DNA of 64,000 nt from Armatimonadota bacterium (GTDB lineage Bacteria; Sysuimicrobiota; Sysuimicrobiia; Sysuimicrobiales; Sysuimicrobiaceae). Position numbers and translations under genes: made by a program. The DNA lies in NCBI GenBank assembly GCA_025059775.1, contig JANXCW010000003.1, forward strand, positions 16,284 to 80,283. Direction: 5' to 3'. Below, in pieces: positions 7,495 to 16,521 of this stretch; the stretch's first letter is position 1, and every line of letters begins with the position of its first letter. Under the pieces are notes generated by a model. It saw nothing but the letters and a program-made list of their open reading frames with translations. It ran no database searches and had not been told where the DNA came from.

Positions 7495-8355
7495 GTGCTT
7501 GCCCGGGATGCAGAGCGGCTGATTCGGTCCGAGGTTCTTCCCCTGGAGCGCTCCGAGATCAGCGCGCAGATCGCGGAGATCCTGGCCAACGAGATCATCC
7601 AGGGGCGTCTGCCCGGGGGCACAAGGCTCCGTGAGGAAGCCCTGGCCGCTCAGTTTAAGACCAGCCGGACCCCAGTCCGCGAAGCCCTCCGCCGCCTGGA
7701 GCGGGAGCACCTGGTGGAGCACATCCCCCGCCGGGGGTTCGTGGTGGCCACCATCCACGCCCGGGCTGTGGCGGGAATCTATCTGTGCCGTGCCTGGCTC
7801 CATGGCCTCGCCGCCCGGCAGGCGGCCCTGGTGGCCACGGATGCCGAGCTCGAGGAGCTCGAGGGCCTTGTCCGCCGGATGCGCCAGGCCCTGGATCCCC
7901 CGAACGTTCCGGAGCTGTTCCGCCTCAATGTGATCTTCCACCAGCGGGTCGCAGAGATCGCCCACAACCCCATGCTGGAGGAGATTCTGCGCGGGCTGGG
8001 GCGGCCCATCCTGCGCCTCAGGTACATGTCCATTTCCGTGCCGGGACGGGCGGAAGCCTCCGTGCGGGCCCACGAAGAGATCATGGAGGCGTTCCGCAAT
8101 AGGGATCCCATCCGCGTGGAGACCGTGGTCCGGGAGAACATCCTGGCCGCGGGGGAGGCCATTCTGCGCCACTACTTCCCTGAGGAGCTGAGCCGGGACC
8201 CCGCACTGCTGGAGACCTATCTGGCCACGGGGTACGGGCCGCCGCAGGCCTTCTCCCAGCGCGTTGCCTCGGGGGCCTCCGTGATGGAAATGGCAAGGGA
8301 AAACATGGACGGCAGGGAGCGAGAAACCAAAAGGAAGGGGAGGAGAGCGCCGTGA
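7495..8355 (+). CDS. GntR-family transcriptional regulator, FCD type
   Basis: This is a 286-residue regulator. The N-terminal winged helix-turn-helix spans about residues 22-90, with the recognition-helix region SRTPVREALRRLE and wing RRGFVV. The all-helical FCD ligand domain follows, with conserved residues of its metal/ligand pocket (RLNVIFHQRV and RAHEEIMEAF). FCD regulators usually sense small organic acids such as lactate, pyruvate, glucuronate or benzoate derivatives. The start GTG 7495 is the first reasonable start after the promoter and operator at 7424-7450. Its end overlaps the next gene by 4 nt, so it heads the operon for the ABC transporter and the CoA pathway and probably controls it. 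Confidence 0.9.
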   Translation: MLARDAERLIRSEVLPLERSEISAQIAEILANEIIQGRLPGGTRLREEALAAQFKTSRTPVREALRRLEREHLVEHIPRRGFVVATIHARAVAGIYLCRAWLHGLAARQAALVATDAELEELEGLVRRMRQALDPPNVPELFRLNVIFHQRVAEIAHNPMLEEILRGLGRPILRLRYMSISVPGRAEASVRAHEEIMEAFRNRDPIRVETVVRENILAAGEAILRHYFPEELSRDPALLETYLATGYGPPQAFSQRVASGASVMEMARENMDGRERETKRKGRRAP

Positions 8356-9317
8356 GACGCACCGTCTTTCGGATAGGGTTGGTCGGGGCCGTCTTGGCAG
8401 TCCTGCTCGTGTACTCCGTTTCTCCCGTTCCCGCCCAGGCCCCCATCCGGCTCCGGGTGGGTATTATCCCCATCGTGGACCTGCTGCAGCTGTTCGTGGC
8501 GGATGCGAAGGGCTACTTCACAGAGGAAGGGTTACGGGTGGAGACCACGGCCATGGCGGGAGGTGCGCAGATCGCTCCCGCGGTGGAGGGCGGCAGCCTG
8601 GATGTGGGATGGTCCAACATCGTCTCCATCCTCCTGGCCCGGGAGCGGGGCTTTGACTTCGTGTTCTTCGCACCGGGTGCATTTGAAGTAGATCCCCACA
8701 ACCGCGTCCACCAGCTGCTGGTCCCCGCGGACTCGCCCGTACGAGGCGCACGGGATCTCGTGGGCAAAACCGTGGCGGTCAACACCCTGGCGAACATCCC
8801 CTATCTCGCGGCCCTGGCTTGGCTCGATCAGCAGGGAGTGAATCCGGCTCAGGTGCGGTTCGTGGAGATCCCGTTCCCCGATATGCCCGCGGCGTTGAGC
8901 GGAAAGCGTGTGGACGCCGCGGTGGTCATCGAGCCCTTCGCGAGCGTGGCGGTGGCGCAGGGGACCGCCCGGGTGCTGGATCCCCGCCCCTTCGCGGTTT
9001 TCGGACCGAGAGTCCTGGTGGCCTCCTGGTTCGCGAAGCGTTCCTGGCTCGATCGGAACCGACAGGCGGCGGCCGCCTTCAACCGGGCCATCCGGAAGGC
9101 GAACGAATTCATCCTCCGTCGCCCCGGAGAGGCCAGGGTCCTGATCCCCCGCTACACCCGGGTCCCCGCGGAGCTCGCGGAGCGGATGCCGATCCCGGGC
9201 TTCTTCTCCACGGTGTTCGACTCAGATGTCCAGCCAGTGGTGGAGGCGGCGGTCAAACACGGGCTTCTGCGGAGACGCCTCTCGCCCGGAGACATTTTGG
9301 TGCGAGGCCTGCGCTGA
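8352..9317 (+). CDS. ABC transporter substrate-binding protein, NitT/TauT type
   Basis: This 321-residue protein has a clear signal peptide (RRTVFRIGLVGAVLAVLLV, cleavage near VPAQA). It continues with VGIIPIVDLLQLFVADAKG, the normal start of NMT1/SsuA-like binding proteins, then DAAVVIEPFASVAV, a typical hinge-region sequence. These proteins bind small anions, sulfonates, pyrimidine precursors or aromatic acids. It is translationally coupled to the regulator (GTG start overlapping its TGA) and followed by two permeases and one ATPase. The CoA-transferase genes downstream suggest a carboxylic acid as ligand; this is inference. Confidence 0.88.
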   Translation: MRRTVFRIGLVGAVLAVLLVYSVSPVPAQAPIRLRVGIIPIVDLLQLFVADAKGYFTEEGLRVETTAMAGGAQIAPAVEGGSLDVGWSNIVSILLARERGFDFVFFAPGAFEVDPHNRVHQLLVPADSPVRGARDLVGKTVAVNTLANIPYLAALAWLDQQGVNPAQVRFVEIPFPDMPAALSGKRVDAAVVIEPFASVAVAQGTARVLDPRPFAVFGPRVLVASWFAKRSWLDRNRQAAAAFNRAIRKANEFILRRPGEARVLIPRYTRVPAELAERMPIPGFFSTVFDSDVQPVVEAAVKHGLLRRRLSPGDILVRGLR

Positions 9318-9320
9318 AGG

Positions 9321-10115
9321 ATGGGCGCCGTGCGGTCTGAGCGGAGGGGATTCGACCGATGGGCCTCCGTCCTGGGAGCGGTGGCGGTGTGGGAAGTGGT
9401 CTCCCAAACCGGGATTCTCCACCCCGCCTTTTTCCCGCCTCCCAGCCGGGTGCTGCTGGCCCTGGTCCGGGAACTAGAAACGGGCGAGATCCCCAGACAC
9501 ATCTGGATCACCCTCACCGCGTATGCCCGGGGCCTTGCCTTGGCCCTGGCCATCGGAGTACCCTGGGGAGTTCTCCTGGGCCGCATCCGGCTCGTGCGAC
9601 GGGCAAGTGCCGTGCTGATCGAGATGCTGCGCCCCATTCCCTCCGTGGCCATCATCCCCGTGGCCATCCTCCTGCTGGGAATCGGGGAGGAGATGCGGTT
9701 CGCGGTGGCGTGCTATGCCGCGGTGTGGCCCCTGCTGTTCAACACCATGTACGGGGTCTACAATGCGGATCCCGTCCTGGTGGACAGTGCCCGGATCTTC
9801 GGCTTCGCACGGTGGGAGGTTCTCCTGCGGGTGGTGGTGCCGTCCGCCCTCCCGTTCATCACCACGGGTATGCGGGTGAGCTCCGCGGTGGCCCTCATCG
9901 TAACCGTAACCGCGGAGATGGTGGCGGGCACCGGGGGACTCGGCTTCTACGTGAAGGCCACAGAGCTGGGAGGCCGCATCCCGGAGATGTACGGAGGGAT
10001 CCTGCTCCTGGGAACCCTCGGATACCTGCTGAACCACCTGCTGCGAGCCGCGGAAGGTCGGGCCCTGCGGTGGTACCGGGGGGCCATGGGGCGGGCGGAG
10101 GAGGGGGCAGGGTGA
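9321..10115 (+). CDS. ABC transporter permease, NitT/TauT type (first of two)
   Basis: This is a 264-residue inner-membrane protein with about six hydrophobic segments. The family signature around residues 95-125 (MLRPIPSVAIIPVAILLLGIG) and the coupling loop DSARIFGFARWEVLLRVVVPSALP are typical of SsuC/TauC-like permeases. It begins 4 nt after the binding-protein gene and its TGA overlaps the GTG of the second permease. Two different permeases in one operon suggest a heterodimeric channel rather than the usual homodimer. Confidence 0.9.
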   Translation: MGAVRSERRGFDRWASVLGAVAVWEVVSQTGILHPAFFPPPSRVLLALVRELETGEIPRHIWITLTAYARGLALALAIGVPWGVLLGRIRLVRRASAVLIEMLRPIPSVAIIPVAILLLGIGEEMRFAVACYAAVWPLLFNTMYGVYNADPVLVDSARIFGFARWEVLLRVVVPSALPFITTGMRVSSAVALIVTVTAEMVAGTGGLGFYVKATELGGRIPEMYGGILLLGTLGYLLNHLLRAAEGRALRWYRGAMGRAEEGAG

Positions 10116-10900
10116 GGGTGTTACGAGGACCACGCGGGATCCCATCGGTCAACTGGACGGGCTGGCTGGTTTTCCTCGGGTTCGCGGGGGCCTGGGAGAT
10201 CCTCTCCCGTCGATCCGGATCCCTGTACTTTCCCCCCGTCACCCGGATCGTCGAAACCTTCGCCGCAGTGTGGCAGTTCCAGAACCTCTCGGCCCACGTG
10301 GTCCCCAGCCTGGTGCGGATGGGGGAAGGCTACGGCCTCGCGGCCCTTACGGGAACGGTGCTGGGAATCGCCATGGGACATTGGAAGCAGCTGGATCGCT
10401 TCGCAGACCCCCTCGTGGAGTTCCTCCGGGCGGTCCCTCCACCCGCGCTCATTCCCTTCGCCCTCCTCACCATGGGCATCGGAGATGCAAGCAAGGTGTT
10501 CGTGATCGCCTTCTCCAGCCTCTGGCCCATCCTCCTGAATGCCCGGGACGGGGTGCGGAACGTGGACCAGGTGATGATCGAGACCGCTCGGATGTTCGGC
10601 CTGAAAGCCCGGGAGGTGGTGACGGCGGTGGTGGCCCCGGCCACCATGCCCCAGCTCTTCGCGGGTCTTCGAACGAGTCTGGGGGTGGCCTTCATCACCA
10701 TGGTGATCGCGGAAATGGTAGGGAGCACCAATGGGCTTGGGTACTTCATCCTGAATGCCCAGCGTCTGTTTGCGGTGCCGGAAATGTATGCGGGCATCCT
10801 CCTGCTGGGACTCCTGGGGTATCTGGTGAACGGTGCCTTCGAGCGGCTGGAGAGCCGGATCCTGAGTTGGCACCGAGGATCCCGGGCGGTGCAGCTATGA
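10112..10900 (+). CDS. ABC transporter permease, NitT/TauT type (second of two)
   Basis: This 262-residue membrane protein resembles the preceding permease in layout but not closely in sequence. FLRAVPPPALIPFALLTMGIG corresponds to the conserved transmembrane segment and ETARMFGLKAREVV to the loop that contacts the ATPase. The start is GTG 10112, inside GTGA shared with the previous stop; the frame is open further upstream but only as a shadow of the first permease. The ATPase gene overlaps its end by 4 nt (ATGA), so all four transporter genes are translationally coupled. Confidence 0.9.
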   Translation: MRVLRGPRGIPSVNWTGWLVFLGFAGAWEILSRRSGSLYFPPVTRIVETFAAVWQFQNLSAHVVPSLVRMGEGYGLAALTGTVLGIAMGHWKQLDRFADPLVEFLRAVPPPALIPFALLTMGIGDASKVFVIAFSSLWPILLNARDGVRNVDQVMIETARMFGLKAREVVTAVVAPATMPQLFAGLRTSLGVAFITMVIAEMVGSTNGLGYFILNAQRLFAVPEMYAGILLLGLLGYLVNGAFERLESRILSWHRGSRAVQL

Positions 10901-11709
10901 ACCGGGTCGTGCTGGAAGTGGCGGGTGTGAGCAAGGAGTTCTCAGGACGTCAGCGGGCGGCGTTGGAGGAGGTCTCCTTCTCCGTAACGGAGGGCGAATT
11001 CGTGACCATCGTGGGCCCCTCGGGGTGCGGGAAGTCCACCTTGCTCAAGTGCGTGTGCGGTCTAATGAGTCCCTCTCGGGGCGAGATCCGGGTGGAGGGG
11101 CGGCGGGTAATGGGCCCACCGCCCGGAGTCGTCCTGGTGTTCCAGGAGTACAACCGGTCGTTGTTTCCCTGGCTCACGGTGATGCAGAACGTGATGCTCC
11201 CCCTGCGGAAGCGAAAGGGGCTCACACCTGTGGATCGGGAAGGACTGGCCCTCCGGATGCTGGCGGCGGTGGGACTGGACGGTTTCGTGAACCACTATCC
11301 GTGGGAGCTCTCCGGAGGGATGCAGCAGCGGGTAGCCATCGCCCGCGCGCTGGCCTTTCAGCCCCGCATCCTCCTCATGGACGAGCCCTTCGGCTCCGTG
11401 GACGCCCTCACCCGAATGGAGCTGGAGGACCTGTTGCTGAACCTCTGGACCCAGTTTCGGTTTACCACCCTGCTCGTCACGCACGACGTGGACGAGGCCA
11501 TCTACCTCGCGGACCGGGTTCTGGTCTTCAGCGGATCTCCAGGAAGGGTGGTGGACGATGTGCCGGTACACCTCCCGCGGCCCCGCGATCAGATCGGGAC
11601 GCGGTCCGCGGCCGAATTCGCCTCCTTGCGATCCCGGATCTTCCGCCAGATCGGGAGCGGGCGGATGAACGGGGTAGCGACGCCACAGGGGGAGGGAAGG
11701 GAACGATGA
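10897..11709 (+). CDS. ABC transporter ATP-binding protein, NitT/TauT type
   Basis: This is a 270-residue cytoplasmic ATPase. Walker A is GPSGCGKST at residues 40-48, with FQEYNRSLFPWLT as the Q-loop region, LSGGMQQRVAIARAL as the ABC signature, ILLMDEPFGSVD as Walker B plus D-loop, and THDVDEA as the H-loop. It powers the transporter made of the two permeases and binding protein upstream. The ATG start overlaps the permease stop. The gene end overlaps the CoA-transferase start by 4 nt, which ties uptake directly to activation of the substrate. Confidence 0.93.
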   Translation: MNRVVLEVAGVSKEFSGRQRAALEEVSFSVTEGEFVTIVGPSGCGKSTLLKCVCGLMSPSRGEIRVEGRRVMGPPPGVVLVFQEYNRSLFPWLTVMQNVMLPLRKRKGLTPVDREGLALRMLAAVGLDGFVNHYPWELSGGMQQRVAIARALAFQPRILLMDEPFGSVDALTRMELEDLLLNLWTQFRFTTLLVTHDVDEAIYLADRVLVFSGSPGRVVDDVPVHLPRPRDQIGTRSAAEFASLRSRIFRQIGSGRMNGVATPQGEGRER

Positions 11710-12602
11710 TTCAGGACAAGGTACGAGGCCTGCAGGAGGTGGTGGCGTCCATCCCGGAGGGGGCGCACGTGGCGCTGGGAGGCTTTGCCGTCTCAGGATG
11801 TCCCATCGCCTTCGTGCATGAGATGATCCGGCAGCGGCGGGGCAGGCTCACCCTCAGTCAGGCGGTGGGGGGGATGGATACAGATCTCCTGGTGGGGGCG
11901 GGTCTGGTGGAAACCCTGATCTTCGGGGGGGGATCCCTGGATCGGGCGGGGCTCCTGAACCAGGTGAACGAGGCCATCCTGAGGGGCACGATCCGGGTTC
12001 TGGAGCAGAGCAGCCTGGCCATCACCCTTCGCTACCATGCAGGGGCTTTGGGCATCCCCTACATCCCCACCCGTACGCTCCTGGGTTCCGAGATGCTGGA
12101 ACCCCTCGTGGAGGCGGGAGAGGTGGAGGTGGCGGAGGATCCCTTCGAAGGCCAGAGGATCGTCCGGCTCCGGGCCCTGCAGCCGGACGTGGCGGTGCTG
12201 GTCGTCCAGATGGCGGACCGCCAGGGCAATTGTCGGATCCTGGGCCCCACTTGGGACAACCTGGAGAAGGCCCGGGCCGCCCGCCGCACCGTGGTGCTCG
12301 CGGAGGAGCTGGTGGACGAGGAGGAGTTCCGAAAAGCCCCCGAGGGAACCACCCTGAGCGGCCTCTACGTGGACGCGGTGGTCCCCCTCCGCTTTTCCGC
12401 GTACCCCACCGCCTGCTATCGGAAGTATGATTACGATTTCGACCACCTGCGGCGCTACGCCACCCTCGCACAGACCGAGGAAGGGTTCACCCAATACCTG
12501 GAAGAGTACGTCCTGGGGACCTCCGACCACGAGGGGTACCTGTGTCGCATCGGAGAGGAGCGCCTGCGGGATCTGCGGGCGGATCCGGAGAGGGGGTATT
12601 GA
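11706..12602 (+). CDS. CoA-transferase, alpha subunit (GctA-like)
   Basis: This 298-residue protein belongs to the class I CoA-transferases, related to glutaconate and 3-oxoacid CoA-transferase alpha subunits. VALGGFAVSGCPIAFVHEMI near the N-terminus is the usual nucleotide-sugar-like loop of the CoA site. The protein transfers CoA from a donor such as acetyl- or succinyl-CoA to a carboxylic acid, together with the beta subunit encoded directly downstream. The start is ATG 11706, overlapping the ATPase stop. The acid is unknown; the neighbouring lyase and hydratase suggest a C5-C6 di- or branched acid. Confidence 0.85.
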   Translation: MIQDKVRGLQEVVASIPEGAHVALGGFAVSGCPIAFVHEMIRQRRGRLTLSQAVGGMDTDLLVGAGLVETLIFGGGSLDRAGLLNQVNEAILRGTIRVLEQSSLAITLRYHAGALGIPYIPTRTLLGSEMLEPLVEAGEVEVAEDPFEGQRIVRLRALQPDVAVLVVQMADRQGNCRILGPTWDNLEKARAARRTVVLAEELVDEEEFRKAPEGTTLSGLYVDAVVPLRFSAYPTACYRKYDYDFDHLRRYATLAQTEEGFTQYLEEYVLGTSDHEGYLCRIGEERLRDLRADPERGY

Positions 12603-12606
12603 GACC

Positions 12607-13377
12607 ATGAGCGGAAGGCAGGAGTACAGCCCAAGCGAGATGATGGTGGTGGCCGCCTCCCGGCTGCTCCGGGACGGGGAGACCGTGTTGGTGGGGCTGG
12701 GGCTTCCACAGCTGGCGTGTCTGCTGGCGAAGGCCACCCATGCTCCACGGCTCCGAATGGTCCTTGAGATCGGGGTCCTGGAGCCCGAGCCGGTGGATCC
12801 CGCCATCGGAATCGCGGATCCCCGCCTTTGGTACCGCGCCACCTGCCACACCAGCTTCACGGAGACCCTCGGGATTCTCCTGCAGGGCGGCCGGATCGAC
12901 GTAGGGTTTCTGGGCGGGGCCCAGGTGGATCGGTTCGGGAACATCAACTCCACGCACGTGTGCGAGAATGGACGACCCGTGCGCAGGTTTCGAGGCAGCG
13001 GCGGTGCGTGCGATATCGCGGCCCTGGCGGGGCGGGTGATCATCATCACACCACACGAGCGGCGGAGGTTCCCGGAGCGCGTGGACTTCTGCACGAGCCC
13101 GGGCTTCCTCCAGGGGGGACGGAGTCGGGAGGCCGCGGGCCTGCGCGGGGGGCCGGTACACGTGATCACGGATCTGGCCGTGATGGGGTTCGATGCGGAA
13201 ACGCGCGAGATGCGACTGGTGAGTGTACATCCGGGGGTGGATCCCGCGGCCGTGCAGGAGGCCACCGGATTCCCCCTGGCCTGGGCCGGGGAGGCCCGCA
13301 CCACCCCCCCTCCCGCTCCGGAGGAGCTGGAAATCCTGCGGAACCGCGTCGATCCGCACGGCTGGTATCTGAGGTGA
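12607..13377 (+). CDS. CoA-transferase, beta subunit (GctB-like)
   Basis: This 256-residue partner of the preceding gene starts 4 nt after it. It shows the GctB-type order: YSPSEMMVVAASRLLRDGE at the N-terminus, GLGLPQLACLLAKATHAP, then LEIGVLEPEP, where the catalytic Glu of this class is expected, and GFLGGAQVDRFGNINST. The C-terminus is similar to beta subunits that act on dicarboxylic or aromatic-derived acids. It is expected to form a heterotetramer with the alpha subunit in the cytoplasm. Confidence 0.85.
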   Translation: MSGRQEYSPSEMMVVAASRLLRDGETVLVGLGLPQLACLLAKATHAPRLRMVLEIGVLEPEPVDPAIGIADPRLWYRATCHTSFTETLGILLQGGRIDVGFLGGAQVDRFGNINSTHVCENGRPVRRFRGSGGACDIAALAGRVIIITPHERRRFPERVDFCTSPGFLQGGRSREAAGLRGGPVHVITDLAVMGFDAETREMRLVSVHPGVDPAAVQEATGFPLAWAGEARTTPPPAPEELEILRNRVDPHGWYLR

Positions 13378-13399
13378 CAAGGGAAGGAGGAGGCGATTT

Positions 13400-14560
13400 A
13401 TGGAGCGGGGCTCGCTGGAATCCTTGAATCTGTTGCGGGAGTCCATTCGTGAGCTCTGCAGGCGGTTCCCGGACGGGTACTGGAGGGAACTGGATCGGCA
13501 GCGTGCCTACCCGGAGGAGTTCATCCGGGCCCTCACGGAGCAGGGGTATCTCTCCATCCTCATCCCGGAGGAGTACGGGGGCGCGGGACTAGGGATCACG
13601 GAGGCCAGCGTGATCCTGGAGGAGATCAACCGCTCCGGGGGAAACGCGAGCGCATGCCACGCGCAGATGTACACCATGGCGCCCATTCTCCGGTACGGCA
13701 GCGAGGAGCAGAAACGCCGGTACCTGCCGAAGATCGCCCGTGGGGAGCTCCGGCTCCAGGCCTTTGCGGTCACGGAGCCCGACGCCGGTTCGGACACCAC
13801 CCGGATCACCACCTTTGCCCGCCGCGTGGGGGACCGTTACGTGATCCGCGGCCAGAAGATCTTCATCTCCCGGGTCCTGCAGTCCGACCTGATGCTCCTG
13901 CTGGCCCGTACCACCCGGTACGAGGAGGTGGCGCAGAAGACCGAGGGGATGTCCCTGTTCCTCGTCGACCTGCGGGAGAGCCGGGATCGGATCCGGGTGA
14001 CCCCCATCGAGACCATGCTCAACCACCCCACCTACCAGCTGTACTTCGATGATCTGGAGGTTCCCGCGGACGCCCTCGTGGGAGAGGAGGGGAAGGGATT
14101 CCGGTACATCGTGGATGGGTGGAACGCGGAGCGGATCCTGGTGGCGGCGGAGGCCATCGGAGATGCCCGGTGGTTTCTCCAGCGGGCCGTGGAATACGCA
14201 AAGAAGCGTGTGGTGTTCGGCCGCCCCATCGGGGCCAATCAGGGGATTCAGTTCCCCATCGCCCAGGCCTTCGCCCGCGTGGAGGCCGCGGATCTCATGC
14301 GGTTCGAGGCAGCCCGCCGGTTCGATCGGGGAGAGAGCTGTGGGCCTCAAGCGAACATGGCGAAGCTGCTGGCCACGGAGGCCAGCTGGGAGGCGGCTAA
14401 CGTCTGCATGAACGTGCACGGGGGATACGGCTTCGCGGTGGAGTATGACGTGGAACGGAAGTTCCGGGAAACGCGGCTGCTCATGACGGCGCCCGTGAGT
14501 CAGAACCTGATCCTTGCGTACCTCGGCCATCGGGTACTGGGCCTGCCGAGATCCTACTGA
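13400..14560 (+). CDS. Acyl-CoA dehydrogenase
   Basis: This is a 386-residue FAD enzyme that introduces a double bond into an acyl-CoA. The family signatures are FAVTEPDAGSDTTRI (FAD-binding block, about residues 120-135) and NVCMNVHGGYGFAVEYDVER near the C-terminus. KKRVVFGRPIGANQGIQ is the usual tetramer and FAD contact region. Length is normal for the family. ATG 13400 is preceded by AAGGAGGAGGCG. Electrons from this enzyme probably pass to the EtfBA pair encoded in the same operon at 19290-21102. Confidence 0.93.
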   Translation: MERGSLESLNLLRESIRELCRRFPDGYWRELDRQRAYPEEFIRALTEQGYLSILIPEEYGGAGLGITEASVILEEINRSGGNASACHAQMYTMAPILRYGSEEQKRRYLPKIARGELRLQAFAVTEPDAGSDTTRITTFARRVGDRYVIRGQKIFISRVLQSDLMLLLARTTRYEEVAQKTEGMSLFLVDLRESRDRIRVTPIETMLNHPTYQLYFDDLEVPADALVGEEGKGFRYIVDGWNAERILVAAEAIGDARWFLQRAVEYAKKRVVFGRPIGANQGIQFPIAQAFARVEAADLMRFEAARRFDRGESCGPQANMAKLLATEASWEAANVCMNVHGGYGFAVEYDVERKFRETRLLMTAPVSQNLILAYLGHRVLGLPRSY

Positions 14561-14576
14561 GAGGAGGGAGAGGGCG

Positions 14577-15470
14577 GTGGAGATGGAGTTGAAACGCTCA
14601 TGGCTGTTCGTCCCCGGGAACCGGCAGCGGATGATCGACAAAGCCTTCGGGCTTGCTGCGGATGCCCTCATGCTGGATCTGGAAGACGGAGTCCCTCCGG
14701 CCGCAAAGGAGGAGGCGCGGGAGCGCATCGCGGAGGCCCTGGAGCGGCCCAGGACGGAGGGAGGGCCCATGCGCTTCGTCCGGGTAAACGGCGCCCGGCA
14801 TCCTGACCTGGACCGGGATCTCTGGTGCGCGGTGCGTCCAGGAGCGGACGGGTTGGTGCTCCCGAAGGTGGAGAGCCCGGAGCAGGTGCGGGAAATGGAC
14901 GAGCGCGTAAGCCGCCTGGAGGCGGAACGGGGAATGCCCATAGGAGGCCTTCGGTTCCTCGTGGCCATCGAGAGCCCCTTGGGGTTACTGGAGGCCTACC
15001 GCATCGCCCGGTCCAGTGAGCGGGTGGTGGGATTGCTCTTCGGGGCCGAGGACTACTCCCGGGAGTTGGGGCTCCCGGTGGTACGGGAGAAGGAAGCTCG
15101 GGAGCTCCTGTACGCCCGATCCGCGTTCGCCACCGCGGCCGCGGCAGCCCACGTACAGGCGGTGGACGGCGTCTGGCCGGACCTAAACGACATCGCGGGC
15201 CTGTGGCAGGACTGTTGGATGGCGCGCCGGCTGGGCTTCACGGGCAAGTCCATCATTCACCCTTCCCAGATCGAGCCCGTAAACCACGTGTTCACTCCTT
15301 CTGCCAACGACCTCGAGTTCGCCCGGCAGGTGGTGGAGGCCTTCGAGCAGGCGGAGGCGGCGGGGGTGGGCTCCATCACCTTAGGAGGCCAGCTCATCGA
15401 CCGGCCCATTGTGGAGCGGGCCCGGGCTACCCTGCGTCTGGCCGAGAGTTTGGGGGTGATCCAGAGATGA
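14577..15470 (+). CDS. HpcH/HpaI-family lyase, citrate lyase beta / citramalyl-CoA lyase type
   Basis: This 297-residue protein has the CitE-like beginning KRSWLFVPGNRQRMIDKAF, the metal-site segment DALMLDLEDGVPP, and the catalytic-region sequences PKVESPEQV and VAIESPLGLLEAYRIA. Members cleave 3-hydroxyacyl-CoAs such as citramalyl-, malyl- or hydroxymethylglutaryl-CoA in a retro-Claisen reaction needing Mg. Two starts are possible, GTG 14577 and ATG 14583; the GGAGGG at 14563-14568 is better spaced from the GTG. Together with the MaoC and CoA-transferase genes it suggests a citramalyl-CoA-type step yielding pyruvate and acetyl-CoA. Confidence 0.88.
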   Translation: MEMELKRSWLFVPGNRQRMIDKAFGLAADALMLDLEDGVPPAAKEEARERIAEALERPRTEGGPMRFVRVNGARHPDLDRDLWCAVRPGADGLVLPKVESPEQVREMDERVSRLEAERGMPIGGLRFLVAIESPLGLLEAYRIARSSERVVGLLFGAEDYSRELGLPVVREKEARELLYARSAFATAAAAAHVQAVDGVWPDLNDIAGLWQDCWMARRLGFTGKSIIHPSQIEPVNHVFTPSANDLEFARQVVEAFEQAEAAGVGSITLGGQLIDRPIVERARATLRLAESLGVIQR

Positions 15471-16474
15471 GGTACGACATCGAACTGAACTCTGCGGCGC
15501 ACTACCCGGCCCGAGACGTGGTGGATCTGGCGGTCCTGGCGGAGCAGGCGGGCTTCGGGGCGCTCTGGAAAGGGGAGTCCAACAGCACGGACCCCCTGGT
15601 GCTTCTGTCGGCCGTAGCCGGCCGAAGCCAACGACTCCAGTTGGGGACCGCCATCTACCACATCCACGGTCGCAGCCCCGTGACCCTGGGGATCCAGGCG
15701 GCCACCCTCCAGGATCTCAGTGGAGGACGGTTCCTCCTGGGACTCGGTGTGGGAAACGCGAACATCGCGGGCTGGCACGGGAGCACCCTCACCAAGCCCT
15801 TGGCGCAGATCCGGGAGTACATCGAGATCGTGCGCAGGGTCGCCCGGGGCGAGCGGGTAGAGCATCAGGGCCAGTACTACTCCACCGGGCAGCGCTTCCG
15901 GCTGGCGTGGAAGCCCCGATACGAGCCGCCTCCCATATACGTAGCCGCCCTGGGACCCCGCATGGCACACCTGGCCGGGGCGGTGGGGGACGGGGCGCTG
16001 ATCAACATGGCCCTTCCCCAGAAGATCCGGGAGATCGCGGCCAGCGTGCGCCGGGGAGCGGAGGAGGCAGGCAAGGATCCTCATTCCGTGGAGATCATCG
16101 CCAAGGTTCGCGTTTCGGTGCACGCGGACGAACGGAAGGCCAGGAGCCGGCTCCGGCAGGTTCTGACCTTCTACAACCTGGCGGAGTACTACAGCGACAT
16201 GCTGCGGGGAATGGGATTCCGTGCGGAGGTGGATCGGGTGCACGAGGCCTTTCGGGAAGGAGGGTTCAGGGCTGCCCAGGAGGCGATCACGGACGAGTAC
16301 ATGGACCGGTTGCCCGTGATCCCGGCCACTTCCGTAGAGGAGGTGCGGGCCCGGTTGCAACCCTTCGCGGAGGCCGGGGTCACTCGATTGATCATCCCGT
16401 ACGTGCCCGCGGAGGATCCTCCTGCGGAGGAGGCAGCCCGATTCCTCCGGGCGTGGAGCACGGTGAAGGTGTAG
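15467..16474 (+). CDS. LLM-class flavin-dependent oxidoreductase
   Basis: This 335-residue protein belongs to the luciferase-like family that uses F420 or FMN. Signatures are the N-terminal AEQAGFGALWKGES, LGTAIYHIHGRSPVTLG, and the block LGLGVGNANIAGWHG. The G-rich loop and length fit the F420-type subfamily (methylene-H4MPT reductase-like), but cofactor preference cannot be decided from sequence alone. The ATG start overlaps the lyase stop (ATGA). Its role in the pathway is not obvious; it could be an accessory reductase or monooxygenase. Confidence 0.85.
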   Translation: MRYDIELNSAAHYPARDVVDLAVLAEQAGFGALWKGESNSTDPLVLLSAVAGRSQRLQLGTAIYHIHGRSPVTLGIQAATLQDLSGGRFLLGLGVGNANIAGWHGSTLTKPLAQIREYIEIVRRVARGERVEHQGQYYSTGQRFRLAWKPRYEPPPIYVAALGPRMAHLAGAVGDGALINMALPQKIREIAASVRRGAEEAGKDPHSVEIIAKVRVSVHADERKARSRLRQVLTFYNLAEYYSDMLRGMGFRAEVDRVHEAFREGGFRAAQEAITDEYMDRLPVIPATSVEEVRARLQPFAEAGVTRLIIPYVPAEDPPAEEAARFLRAWSTVKV

Positions 16475-16521
16475 TGCAGGGGCGGGAAATCCACAGAGGA
16501 TCTGGAGAGGAGGTGAGGAGG